A program made the translations under genes and the position numbers. The notes under the pieces are model-generated. The model was not told the origin of the DNA and did no database searches. It saw only the letters and a list, made by a program, of their open reading frames with translations. Below are positions 37,951-46,778 of a stretch of DNA of 64,000 nt, piece by piece. The stretch's first letter is position 1. Each line of letters begins with the position of its first letter. Origin of the DNA: Pseudomonas sp. GD03919 (GTDB taxonomy: Bacteria; Pseudomonadota; Gammaproteobacteria; Pseudomonadales; Pseudomonadaceae); the NCBI RefSeq assembly GCF_029814935.1, contig NZ_CP104582.1, positions 4,588,001-4,652,000 of the forward strand, given 5' to 3'.

Positions 37951-38964
37951 ATGAAAACCGCCACTGCGCCGTTACCACCGCTGCGTTCGGTCAAGGTTCT
38001 GGACCAGTTGCGTGAGCGCATACGCTACTTGCATTACAGCTTACGAACCGAACAGGCTTATGTCCACTGGGTTCGTGCCTTCATCCGTTTCCACGGTGTG
38101 CGTCACCCGGCAACCTTGGGCAGCAGCGAAGTCGAGGCATTTCTGTCCTGGCTGGCGAACGAGCGCAAGGTTTCGGTCTCCACGCATCGTCAGGCATTGG
38201 CGGCCTTGCTGTTCTTCTACGGCAAGGTGCTGTGCACGGATCTGCCCTGGCTTCAGGAGATCGGAAGACCTCGGCCGTCGCGGCGCTTGCCGGTGGTGCT
38301 GACCCCGGATGAAGTGGTTCGCATCCTCGGTTTTCTGGAAGGCGAGCATCGTTTGTTCGCCCAGCTTCTGTATGGAACGGGCATGCGGATCAGTGAGGGT
38401 TTGCAACTGCGGGTCAAGGATCTGGATTTCGATCACGGCACGATCATCGTGCGGGAGGGCAAGGGCTCCAAGGATCGGGCCTTGATGTTACCCGAGAGCT
38501 TGGCACCCAGCCTGCGCGAGCAGCTGTCGCGTGCACGGGCATGGTGGCTGAAGGACCAGGCCGAGGGCCGCAGCGGCGTTGCGCTTCCCGACGCCCTTGA
38601 GCGGAAGTATCCGCGCGCCGGGCATTCCTGGCCGTGGTTCTGGGTTTTTGCGCAGCACACGCATTCGACCGATCCACGGAGCGGTGTCGTGCGTCGCCAT
38701 CACATGTATGACCAGACCTTTCAGCGCGCCTTCAAACGTGCCGTAGAACAAGCAGGCATCACGAAGCCCGCCACACCGCACACCCTCCGCCACTCGTTCG
38801 CGACGGCCTTGCTCCGCAGCGGTTACGACATTCGAACCGTGCAGGATCTGCTCGGCCATTCCGACGTCTCTACGACGATGATTTACACGCATGTGCTGAA
38901 AGTTGGCGGTGCCGGAGTGCGCTCACCGCTTGATGCGCTGCCGCCCCTCACTAGTGAGAGGTAG
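37951..38964 (+). CDS. intI1: Class 1 integron integrase IntI1
   Basis: 337 aa tyrosine recombinase that inserts cassettes at attI1 and excises them at attC sites. C-terminal catalytic residues are visible: [19 protein letters not shown] (R), [17 protein letters not shown] (H-x-x-R) and [16 protein letters not shown] (Tyr). The IntI-specific insertion around [20 protein letters not shown] is present. Residues 32 and 39 are R and H, the variant reported to go with PcW and with high excision activity. Full length, so cassette shuffling remains possible. Confidence 0.97.
38038..38066 (-). promoter_or_regulatory. Cassette promoter Pc, weak variant (PcW)
   Basis: On the minus strand within intI1, -35 TGGACA (38061-38066) and -10 TAAGCT (38038-38043) with 17-bp spacing, the combination known as PcW. 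The secondary P2 site nearer attI1 (TTGTTA then TACAGT at 37922-37927) has only 14 bp spacing and should be inactive. Confidence 0.9.
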
Positions 38965-39141
38965 GGCAGCGCAAGTCAATCCTGGCGGATTCACTACCCC
39001 TGCGCGAAGGCCATCGGTGCCGCATCGAACGGCCGGTTGCGGAAAGTCCTCCCTGCGTCCGCTGATGGCCGGCAGCAGCCCGTCGTTGCCTGATGGATCC
39101 AACCCCTCCGCTGCTATAGTGCAGTCGGCTTCTGACGTTCA
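38965..39141. other. Outer part of the 5' conserved segment
   Basis: Sequence between the intI1 stop and the IRi end. It contains a second copy of the 19-mer-like GTGCAGTCGGCTTCTGACGT near 39119, as in Tn402-type ends. There is no gene. Confidence 0.7.
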
Positions 39142-39166
39142 GTGCAGCCGTCTTCTGAAAACGACA
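39142..39166. repeat. IRi, initial inverted repeat of the integron
   Basis: 25 bp; read from 39166 on the minus strand it starts TGTCGTTTTCAGAAGACGGC. It marks the outer boundary of the class 1 integron. Same sequence family as the IRt fragment ending at 28569. Confidence 0.92.
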
Positions 39167-39724
39167 ACGGCCCTATCCAGACGCACGGGAGCCGGTTTTC
39201 AGGGTGTACGGATAGGGTATACCGCAACTGAACATCAGGCGAGCGGCCCACTCTGCGTCAGAGTGCGGCCGACTTCACCGGCTCCTGACACGTTCGTGTC
39301 AACCTCTATGACTTCAGCCTAACAGGCCCACCCTTAGCGTATGATTTTCCGTTCTCTCTATTCCCCCTATCAGGTCGAGTCAGCAGCGAAGGAAAAAGAG
39401 CATGCTACTACTAGGTGCTGAAGCACTGGGAATGACCCACAACCAATGCCTGTATCGAGCTGAGCTACTGAGCATCGATCATCTATCGCTGGTGTTTGCC
39501 GAATCCAGCCAACGTTAGAACTCCACACACAAACTTCAGATTATCACTGTGTAGCAAGAACGCCCCTACACAGTAAGGGTCGCATAGATTCTAATCAGCT
39601 CTCTTGGCGAACACACTGGTAACCAACAGCGTCCTAGCCGGATGCTGGGGCTCCTGCCCTCACTACCCTGACCAAGTAACTGGGCGCTTCTAGTTCGCGC
39701 ACGGAGAGTAGCTGCAACCCGAAC
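39167..39724. other. 558-bp gap between integron and tnsC
   Basis: No gene seen. It holds a few short inverted repeats (for example CCACTCTGCG/TCAGAGTGCGG near 39249-39269 and GGTGTACGGATAGGGT near 39202). This may be the original target of the integron and the 3' end of the tns operon. Confidence 0.4.
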
Positions 39725-41074
39725 TTATTTTGGCTTCTTCGGTTTAGGCGGAGAGCTTGTAGACTCGACAAATTGGTGAAAGGCGCTGGTCAAATCCTCG
39801 ACTGACGCCTTTGGCAAGCGAGGAGCACGAGGAGCCTTGGTCGACAGAGTAGTTTTCGAAGTGGCCTTCTCAATGTGATCCATAGCTGCCCGCTCGCTTT
39901 CATTAAGGGCTGAATCAAAGACTTTGGCTACGACACGGTTATCTCGATCTGCGCGGGCAAATGCCACAATGTTGGATCGGACGGTTACGGGAAGCTCAAA
40001 CGGACAACGAAGATCTAACCGGCCACCTGTCCTACGATTCTGCAGCGCTTGTAGCTGCAGTTCCTCCACATCCTCCCGATTCGCCGCATATGCGACGGAG
40101 CGATATGCCTGGCTAATGTCTGACAGAGTCAGGGACTCACGTCCGGAGCTACGCGCTTCGATGTAGGCGTGCTTTATAAGTTGAACAACGAGCCGCTTGA
40201 TTCCAAACGTAGACTTATAAATTTCGTGAGCGAGGTCATCAATTGATCCAGATATGTGGCCGCCCGACACCCTAACGCATTCAACAATGTAATTCCTCCA
40301 CCCAGAGCTCTCTGGATCATCGGGTAGCATGATCCTCGGCTCCGAAAGCAGGCGCTGCTTGTCTTCGCTGTTGCGACCCAAAAGCTTGTGCAAAAGACTG
40401 TAGTTGGAGACAAACACCATCGGAGGGCCAATCGCGGCCAACGTTAACAAGATGTCTGTGACTCGTGAAACACCCTGCCCAGCGTTGATGTGCTGAGTTT
40501 CTTCTAGAAGGAGTAGCGATACACCATCTCTATTTGCCCGACGGCGGCACTCGACGAGTAATTTAGCAACGTTATGGCTAGTTGACCTTTGATCACCCAA
40601 AACAAAGTCCGCCAACATCTGCCTACCGCCAGCTTTGCCCCTGGCGCTCGCATACCAGTGAGAGGTCAACTTCAAGCTTCCCTCAAAATGGTTGCAGGCG
40701 AGGTCTACAGGTGGAGGCAAAACCTTCCGCAGAGCTGCTATGGTCTGGGTCTTACCTATTCCGGCTAGGCCCGTCAGGCAGATAGGAGCGACTTCCACGT
40801 CAGGGGGGTTATAAATTCGAGAAATGTATTCCACTTCACTCGAAAATAGTCTCTGGCTGTGCAGCGACGCCTTCGTTGCCATTTCCTTGATGAACGCTAG
40901 GGAAAAATCATTGGGTAGATAAATTTCCTTAAGAGCACCTTCGAGTGCTTCGGCAGCGACCAAAACGTCCTTGCCACCTAAATCTCTAACAGCACCGGGC
41001 TTTACAGTTACTCGCTCGCGAATACGCTCGACATCCAAGCAGCCGTCAAAACGGGTATTGATGACCTCGTTCAC
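39725..41074 (-). CDS. tnsC: TnsC-like AAA+ transposition regulator
   Basis: 449 aa. Walker A TGLAGIGKTQT at about residues 101-111, Walker B LLLLEETQHINAG at about 187-199, sensor region PPMVFVSNYSLLHKLLGRNS. In Tn7-like systems TnsC is the ATP-dependent filament that links the target selector (TniQ/TnsD) to the TnsAB transposase and enforces target immunity. The C-terminal tail (KTTLSTKAPRAPRLPKASVE, ending PPKPKKPK) is basic and low-complexity, as in proteins contacting TnsAB. Its start overlaps the tnsB stop by 4 bp. Confidence 0.9.
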   Translation of the reverse strand: MNEVINTRFDGCLDVERIRERVTVKPGAVRDLGGKDVLVAAEALEGALKEIYLPNDFSLAFIKEMATKASLHSQRLFSSEVEYISRIYNPPDVEVAPICLTGLAGIGKTQTIAALRKVLPPPVDLACNHFEGSLKLTSHWYASARGKAGGRQMLADFVLGDQRSTSHNVAKLLVECRRRANRDGVSLLLLEETQHINAGQGVSRVTDILLTLAAIGPPMVFVSNYSLLHKLLGRNSEDKQRLLSEPRIMLPDDPESSGWRNYIVECVRVSGGHISGSIDDLAHEIYKSTFGIKRLVVQLIKHAYIEARSSGRESLTLSDISQAYRSVAYAANREDVEELQLQALQNRRTGGRLDLRCPFELPVTVRSNIVAFARADRDNRVVAKVFDSALNESERAAMDHIEKATSKTTLSTKAPRAPRLPKASVEDLTSAFHQFVESTSSPPKPKKPK

Positions 41075-43077
41075 TTTGCCTTTCCTCTGAGGCGGTTGAA
41101 ATCAGCCGTATCCCGCAGCGCCGCACCACCTTTAGAGGGTCGGCCTAGCTTTCGCTGACCGCTGTCCCATTCCTCTCCGGTTTCTCTCTCGAATCGATCC
41201 CTAAATTCCTGTTGAATCGCCGGCCTTTCATGTCGAAGATCTGCCGCAACTGCACGACGCATCTTGTCGATTTCTTTCAGATCATGCAGTGAAATATCGA
41301 CACTACTTTCCGGTGTACTTGCAGGACGAATAAAGTCCAATTCGTATAGCAAACCTTCTACCTCGACCCAAATATGTCGCACGCACATCGTTAGTGCGAA
41401 TGCAGAAACAGAAACTGTACCATTTCTGGCAATACGATCGAACACTCGGGTGTTTACTAGCGCCTGAGATCTATATTTACGACCATAAAAATATACGGCA
41501 TCTTTTTTAATTGTAGCAGGATGCTCGGTTAGAAATAACCTAACAGCTCTATCATATGGCATACCAATAGCACTATTTCGACCGCGACTATCGAGATAGC
41601 ACCAAATATTGTGAGGTGTAGGTTTGAAACCTGTCAGTAACATTTCCTCCGTCATCCGCATAGCCGCATCAGAGCTATGATTATCAGATAGTACACGCAT
41701 GATCTCACGTCGAGCCATCTGTACGAAGTTCAACTTACTGTGAACATAGCTTGGCTGATCTAGCGTCTTCTTATCCCGTGGATGAGACGACTCCACAGTT
41801 GCCTTGGACTGTCCTGAAAAGGAAGGAGTTAACTCAAGACTTCCAAGCCAGCGTATTTCCGACGTGCAGTCGTAGCCAGCTCCAGGCCCTCTATCGAAAA
41901 CGATACTACCGGAGAGTCCTATACTCGGCCACTCACCAGGCTTTATCACCAACCCAAATAATTCGCCAAACTTCACCTTATCAATAGCCATTGAAAACAG
42001 GGCCATCCTATAGGCTTCCATGTTTTCTCGACCCTCTGAAAAGCCGATGCCCAGTATGGCTCCCGATAGGCCACAAACCGCACGCACTACGCAGAATCCA
42101 TCCACTGCACTGCCTTCAGTGATACCTGAAAGCTTTTCAGAGAGATTATAGCCATCGAACTCTACACGCTGATTCAAGTTAGTCAGGCTCTCAGCAAAGC
42201 TACCCTCTGATCCGGCTTGAGCTCTCGCTATATGGGGCCCTTTTAACTCATAGGCGAGCGCTTTCGGATTGATAAGTTTGCGTACCCAATATTTGAACTG
42301 CGTAATCGAAGGAAAAGGTTTTCCATCAGGATGAATGAAAGACTTTGAATCCCCCCTTGTTACGACGGTGCAGCCAAACTCTTTGGTTAATACATCACTA
42401 TAAAGCCTTTCTTGGCTGCCATACGCCGATCTAAACCTCAAGAACCCTGAAAGAATCTTCTCTTTCATTTCAGCAGTGCATGGATACCCAGAACTTCGTC
42501 CTTTCGGAGAAGGCCTGCCTAATTTCCTTGAATTCGTATGGGCCTCGCGGTTCCAGCCGCCAATACGGTGAAGCGGAGGCATTAACGCCCATTTATTAAA
42601 ACCAAAAACTATATAACTATAGAACCACAGCCTAAGCCTCCTCGCATTCTGCTGTGGAATAGATTTCTTGGCGTGAGCATTGATAATAGCATTGGGATTA
42701 TCGCTACTAATTACAATCAGATAATTAGCTATCAACTCCGAAATAGCCATATATCTACGATCTACCTTCTGGCTATAACTTTCCTTCGTGGAGATTCTAC
42801 GGCGCTCCAAGTGAGAGACAGAATAACCTTGAATAGGTCCTAACCACGGCGGGTAGTCATCTCGCGCGTCTTCAACCAAAAAACCCTGTTCAAGACCTTC
42901 CTCAAAATCAATCCTAGAAACTGTAATAAGCTCTACACTCACATCTTCGTTTTCATTGGCAAACAAGACAAGCCTGACTCGGTTTCGATCAGAGTCGCTA
43001 TTAAGAAAATGATAAGCTTGTCCTTGATCAAAACACTTGAAACCCTGAGGCGCGACAATTCGCGCTCCTAGCATCAT
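41071..43077 (-). CDS. tnsB: TnsB-like DDE transposase
   Basis: 668 aa, compared with 702 for Tn7 TnsB. It binds the end repeats and makes the 3'-end cuts and strand transfer. DDE triad by position: D308 in RVEFDGYNL, D395 in SIVFDRGPGAG, E429 in KATVESSHPRDKK. The N-terminal ~280 residues hold helix-turn-helix-like DNA-binding segments (RRLRLWFYSYIVFGFNKWAL). A mu-type beta-barrel region follows the core. The last residues (RLRGKAK) probably contact TnsC. Overlaps tnsA and tnsC by 4 bp each. G+C is visibly lower than in the chromosome. Confidence 0.9.
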   Translation of the reverse strand: MMLGARIVAPQGFKCFDQGQAYHFLNSDSDRNRVRLVLFANENEDVSVELITVSRIDFEEGLEQGFLVEDARDDYPPWLGPIQGYSVSHLERRRISTKESYSQKVDRRYMAISELIANYLIVISSDNPNAIINAHAKKSIPQQNARRLRLWFYSYIVFGFNKWALMPPLHRIGGWNREAHTNSRKLGRPSPKGRSSGYPCTAEMKEKILSGFLRFRSAYGSQERLYSDVLTKEFGCTVVTRGDSKSFIHPDGKPFPSITQFKYWVRKLINPKALAYELKGPHIARAQAGSEGSFAESLTNLNQRVEFDGYNLSEKLSGITEGSAVDGFCVVRAVCGLSGAILGIGFSEGRENMEAYRMALFSMAIDKVKFGELFGLVIKPGEWPSIGLSGSIVFDRGPGAGYDCTSEIRWLGSLELTPSFSGQSKATVESSHPRDKKTLDQPSYVHSKLNFVQMARREIMRVLSDNHSSDAAMRMTEEMLLTGFKPTPHNIWCYLDSRGRNSAIGMPYDRAVRLFLTEHPATIKKDAVYFYGRKYRSQALVNTRVFDRIARNGTVSVSAFALTMCVRHIWVEVEGLLYELDFIRPASTPESSVDISLHDLKEIDKMRRAVAADLRHERPAIQQEFRDRFERETGEEWDSGQRKLGRPSKGGAALRDTADFNRLRGKAK

Positions 43078-44036
43078 GCTTCAAACTCCACGAACAGGCT
43101 GCCATATACTGACAGTAGGTCTTGTTCTGATGGTTTGAGCGGATGATCTATTAGTATTGGCTCGAAGAAATTTATCGATAATTTCCGACTCCAAATATCC
43201 TGATAGATCGCTGCAATAAACTGATCACGACACCCCCAACGAGCACCGTACTGAAGAGCCACATGTGCCAGCGGTATCCCATTCGCAAAAGCTTCCTGTA
43301 GCGAGCAACTAAAATCCGACATTACGGTAGAATCGTGCGTTACTGAGAGTTCGTGCATACTAAAGAGTAGATCCAGATTAGCTATGACTACCGGATCAAT
43401 CATATCTAAGGAGACTTGAACCGTCCTTATTCCTGCGCTAGCGTAATACTCCAACTCAAGCTTGGCTCTGAGTTGAGCATGATCTCTATCTTTCTTCTGC
43501 TGAATTGGGCTCTTGGCGCTTGAGAGCCGTCTTTCCGAAAAAGCATTTCTTACATCCTTCACAGACCAATTCACGGCATAAGGCATCCCCGTGTGGCTAG
43601 CCATAAAGAGCAGAAGATCCCCTTGATAGGGAAATGGTACTTTCTTACGCTCGCCACTGGAGTTAGTAACTACAATCTCGTGATGCTTGAATCCAATCTG
43701 CGTTGCAATTTCTAGCGTTCCACGCAATGGCGGTGGAAATGTACCAACTGTCAAAGGGTGACCATGTAAAGGATGAATCGTCGTTACGGGCGACAACATT
43801 TTTTGTTCGTGAATATCAATAAGTTCAGGATGATAAAGCGCGAGCTGAGCGAACACTCGCTCAGGGGTGGACAAAACATGTAGCGTTCTCCCAAGTTTCC
43901 GGCTGTTCAGCCGACTTATACGAGAACCCTTTGGCGCTTCACGAGTAACAGCCAGTGTGGAAGGCGTATAGATTTCCCCCCACCTAAAGCGGCCTTGCCG
44001 GCTTACTATCAGCTCAAATCTCTGCTGAGGGGTCAT
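43074..44036 (-). CDS. tnsA: TnsA-like endonuclease
   Basis: 320 aa, compared with 273 for Tn7 TnsA. It makes the 5'-strand cuts that allow cut-and-paste instead of cointegrate formation. The restriction-enzyme-like active site is readable: E59 (STPERVFAQL), D140 (PYQGDLLLFM) and K160 (YAVNWSVKD), matching E63/D114/K132 in Tn7. The C-terminal part carries the helical TnsC-contact region. First gene of the tnsABC operon; ATG 44036 is the only suitable start. Its presence predicts clean excision of the whole 47.8-kb element. Confidence 0.88.
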   Translation of the reverse strand: MTPQQRFELIVSRQGRFRWGEIYTPSTLAVTREAPKGSRISRLNSRKLGRTLHVLSTPERVFAQLALYHPELIDIHEQKMLSPVTTIHPLHGHPLTVGTFPPPLRGTLEIATQIGFKHHEIVVTNSSGERKKVPFPYQGDLLLFMASHTGMPYAVNWSVKDVRNAFSERRLSSAKSPIQQKKDRDHAQLRAKLELEYYASAGIRTVQVSLDMIDPVVIANLDLLFSMHELSVTHDSTVMSDFSCSLQEAFANGIPLAHVALQYGARWGCRDQFIAAIYQDIWSRKLSINFFEPILIDHPLKPSEQDLLSVYGSLFVEFEA

Positions 44037-44256
44037 CCCTTAAATTCCAATGTCATCGGGCTGTTCAACGCGCTAGTCATTTTCAAAAATGGCTATAGAC
44101 GGCGCGAAACCATTTATCCGAGGTGGGCATTCTTAAGCCTCGCCATTCACGATCAAAACTTTTCTAAGGATGAGCGAGAACATACGAGGCTTGACGCCCC
44201 GCACTGAGCGGATAGACAATGGAAAGGTCAGGCAGTCAAATCTGACGTTTCCACGG

Positions 44257-44280
44257 AGGCCCAAGGTCGCACTTGGGCCT
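44257..44280 (+). terminator. Hairpin AGGCCCAAG-CTTGGGCCT
   Basis: A 9-bp perfect stem around a 6-base loop followed by TTTGTCT. It looks like a rho-independent terminator left by an older plus-strand unit, or a structural site in the tnsA leader. Confidence 0.5.
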
Positions 44281-44483
44281 TTGTCTATCTAGCTTTTGGC
44301 TCTCCTTGATTGGCTAGATGTCACATATTCACTTCTTCCTCTCAAACCAACCAACGTACCCCTCGTCGCCCACAAGAGTGGCTGATTCCTAGGATTTTAT
44401 ATGTCCTAGAAGTTCTAATCTCGCGTGAGAGCGGGGCATGTTAACGCCGGAAAAAGTAGGCTGACAACAAAAAAATGGCGAAA

Positions 44484-44507
44484 AAATCCGCCTCCGGAGG
44501 CGGATTT
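44484..44507. terminator. 24-bp perfect palindrome with flanking A/T runs
   Basis: AAATCCGCCTCC joined directly to GGAGGCGGATTT, preceded by an A-run and followed by two CGCAATTTT repeats and a T-run. It is likely a bidirectional terminator insulating the two transposition units. Confidence 0.55.
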
Positions 44508-44578
44508 GCACGCAATTTTACGCAATTTTTTTAAAAACACACTGTTACTAGGTGGTTTGGAGAATTAGGAATTTAGAC

Positions 44579-44600
44579 AGTCTACGGTTTACCGTAGACT
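44579..44600. promoter_or_regulatory. Inverted repeat upstream of tniQ1
   Basis: AGTCTACGG-TTTA-CCGTAGACT, a perfect 9-bp dyad 102 bp before ATG 44703. The size and position suit a dimeric repressor operator. No dedicated regulator gene was recognised in the tns region. Confidence 0.5.
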
Positions 44601-44702
44601 TTATAACAAAAAATAGTGACACTAAATTTTCTTATCTCCTCAAGTTATCTCAAGAGCATAGACGTACTACTATCCTCATTGCTTTGGAAAGGTGAGCGGC
44701 TT

Positions 44703-46418
44703 ATGCGAATCTATGATCAAGGCTCTGTACATTGGCAGCCAACTGTCGCCTTAAATTGGCTGGAGGATGAGACATTTTTTAGCGTTTGTAGTCGTCATCA
44801 TGTGATTTGGGGCAGCCCTGACGCGATGACTACGTTTCGTGGATTATTCCAGTCAGAGGGTAATTCACTACCTCATGATTTTCCGCACAGTTTGGACGCG
44901 CTCCGACACCCGATGCGGGCGGTGCTAGGTGATCCAGACGTGATTATCTCTCGAAGAACCATCTTCCCCTTTTTTCGTCCGTTCCAGTCACAGGAACACA
45001 TCCAGGCAGCCCTAAATATAATGAAGGGATTGCAGCTTGGATCAATTAAATACAAGCTTGGCCTGGTAACAGGGCGCTTTGGCGCAGAACATCCTTTAAA
45101 AGCATGTCACGCCTGTATTGATGCTGACATTAATAACCACGGAACTTCTTACTGGCATCTTTGCCATCAATATCCAGGCGTAAGCATCTGCCCTATACAT
45201 AAGCAGATGCTTCAGGAAAGCATCCATAATAGGCAATGGTCTGGGCGCTTTCGTTGGACTTTGCCAGACAAAGGCGATCTGACATCATGGGACTTTGCAG
45301 GTTTCAATTCCATTACCCAACATGCTCTTCTACAGTTATCAAATTCCGTTCTTGATTTGGCTGCTCTTGGAAATGTCAGATCCTTTGACCCATTTATTGT
45401 AAGCTCGGTCTATCGCAACACTCTTCAAGAAATGGACTTTCTAAATTCAATTTCACAGAAGGCAGCGCCATCACTGGCCAAATATGCTGCATTGCTTCAG
45501 CCTTACCACTCTCTTACGTCGCTACCTCATACTGCGCAAAAGGCTCGTACCTACATAGAGCATCTTGTCAGGAATCCTCGCGGCCACAGTCATCCGCTCA
45601 AGCACCTCGTGATGATCAATTGGCTGTTCGGACAAGTCCGCGATTTCATTGATGCCTACGACCGTGCGAAAGCAGAAAAAGCAGAAAAAGCAGAAAAAGC
45701 AGAAAAAGCAGAAAAAGCAGAAAAAGCAGAAAAAGCAGAAAAAGCAGAAAAAGCAGAAAAACAATCTGTTCAATTCGGGAGGGTAGGTCAATACTTACAA
45801 TTTGAAGGATCTGCGGAGTCTACGGAGACATTACCGCAAAAACTTAAACCGAAAGTCCTCAAACCTCATACCCGATCTGAAATATTGAGACGGCTTCGCA
45901 AAGGTACTCCAAAAAAACTTATTTGCTCAGAATTCAAACTGACCATATCAACAGTTAATAAACTTCTCAGATCTGAGGCGTTAGTTAAAAAAGCTTGGAC
46001 AGAATCCACACACAACAAAACCCTATTAAAAAATAGGTCAGAATGGAAATCCTTGATCAAAAAACACCCTAACTCTAGCGCTAAACTCGTACGCTCCGAA
46101 AACCCCAAGCTCTACGCATGGCTTTATCGCAATGATAAGTCTTGGTTACTAAAAGAAACAGAGAGACTTCCAACCGGGAGAACTGGAAACAACTCAAAAG
46201 TTGACTGGGCCTTAAGGGACGAGGCACTAGAAGCTCTTCTTATAACGAAACTTAATGAAGACCCTTGCTCTATTAGAAGTAGTAAAGTTAGCAACAAGGA
46301 TATTTATACGCTAGCACCCGAGCTATCTATCTGTCTAAAATCTCGCAATCAATACCCGCGCACACGTGCGCTATTACAAAAAGTAAAGAACTGCCACCAG
46401 CCTTCCAAGCTGCATTAA
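44703..46418 (+). CDS. tniQ: TniQ/TnsD-family target selector 1, with (AEK) repeat
   Basis: 571 aa from ATG 44703, preceded by GGAAAGGTGAGCGG, a good ribosome site; the GTG at 44616 would add 29 odd residues. The N-terminal TniQ domain has LNWLEDETFFSVCSRHHVIW and a zinc finger with C135, C138, C154, C163 and H166 (KACHACID, WHLCHQYPGVSICPIHK). Ten AEK repeats form a charged helix around residues 324-353. The C-terminal half has helix-turn-helix-like stretches (EILRRLRKGTPKKLICSEFK), as in TnsD DNA-binding regions. It probably chooses the target site for TnsABC. Which of the two TniQ proteins reads glmS is unknown. Confidence 0.82.
   Translation: MRIYDQGSVHWQPTVALNWLEDETFFSVCSRHHVIWGSPDAMTTFRGLFQSEGNSLPHDFPHSLDALRHPMRAVLGDPDVIISRRTIFPFFRPFQSQEHIQAALNIMKGLQLGSIKYKLGLVTGRFGAEHPLKACHACIDADINNHGTSYWHLCHQYPGVSICPIHKQMLQESIHNRQWSGRFRWTLPDKGDLTSWDFAGFNSITQHALLQLSNSVLDLAALGNVRSFDPFIVSSVYRNTLQEMDFLNSISQKAAPSLAKYAALLQPYHSLTSLPHTAQKARTYIEHLVRNPRGHSHPLKHLVMINWLFGQVRDFIDAYDRAKAEKAEKAEKAEKAEKAEKAEKAEKAEKAEKQSVQFGRVGQYLQFEGSAESTETLPQKLKPKVLKPHTRSEILRRLRKGTPKKLICSEFKLTISTVNKLLRSEALVKKAWTESTHNKTLLKNRSEWKSLIKKHPNSSAKLVRSENPKLYAWLYRNDKSWLLKETERLPTGRTGNNSKVDWALRDEALEALLITKLNEDPCSIRSSKVSNKDIYTLAPELSICLKSRNQYPRTRALLQKVKNCHQPSKLH
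45672..45761 (+). repeat. Ten perfect copies of the 9-bp unit GCAGAAAAA
   Basis: Uninterrupted tandem repeat inside tniQ1. Because the unit is a multiple of three, copy-number change lengthens or shortens the AEK helix without a frameshift. Confidence 0.97.
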
Positions 46419-46514
46419 TCTTTTACTGATAGGAGCATCACTGGAGTAGATGTCTTGAAGCATGCAGGTTAGTCAGGTATTTCAGGTGAAAACTGTCATT
46501 TGGAGATCGCTTAA

Positions 46515-46778
46515 TTGACCCTTCCCCATGAAAGAACCCGTGCCATCATCAAAACTGAAGAATTTCTGAGAGAGCTAACTCGTAGCCCCGAACTGCCTCA
46601 GGATATCCGGAGCTATGCGAAGAGTCTTCTCAGGCACTATCCATCTGCCGATCAGATATTTTCGTTGGGGCGGCTAGAGGAATGTTTGGAAAGCGACACC
46701 CCTGACGACGAATTTCGAAGACGTGTGATTGCCTGGCATCAGACCTTGCTGAGCTCGTCATTGGAGCCACCGAAATAG
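46515..46778 (+). CDS. Small BPSL0761-like hypothetical protein
   Basis: 87 aa, start TTG 46515 (MTLPHERTRAIIKTEEFLRE). The opening TLPHERTRA and the SLLRHYPSADQIFSLGRLEE segment match a small family I know as BPSL0761-like, of unknown function. It overlaps the next gene by one base, so the two are coupled. It lies between the two tniQ genes, inside the transposition module. Confidence 0.6.
   Translation: MTLPHERTRAIIKTEEFLRELTRSPELPQDIRSYAKSLLRHYPSADQIFSLGRLEECLESDTPDDEFRRRVIAWHQTLLSSSLEPPK

Larger units (their letters stand above)
44037..44702. other. Divergent control region between tnsA and tniQ1
   Basis: No gene. It holds three inverted repeats, listed separately, and A/T-rich sequence suited to divergent promoters for tnsABC (minus) and tniQ1 (plus). 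An alternative longer tniQ1 start (GTG 44616) lies inside it. Confidence 0.55.

Noticed and set aside
45672..45761. Possible CRISPR-like or iteron array
   Set aside because: The unit is 9 bp with no spacers and is translated in frame as AEK repeats.
45522..45791. 89-aa minus-strand frame with repeated CFF residues, looking like a membrane or metal-binding protein
   Set aside because: It is only the reverse reading of the GCAGAAAAA tandem repeat inside tniQ1.
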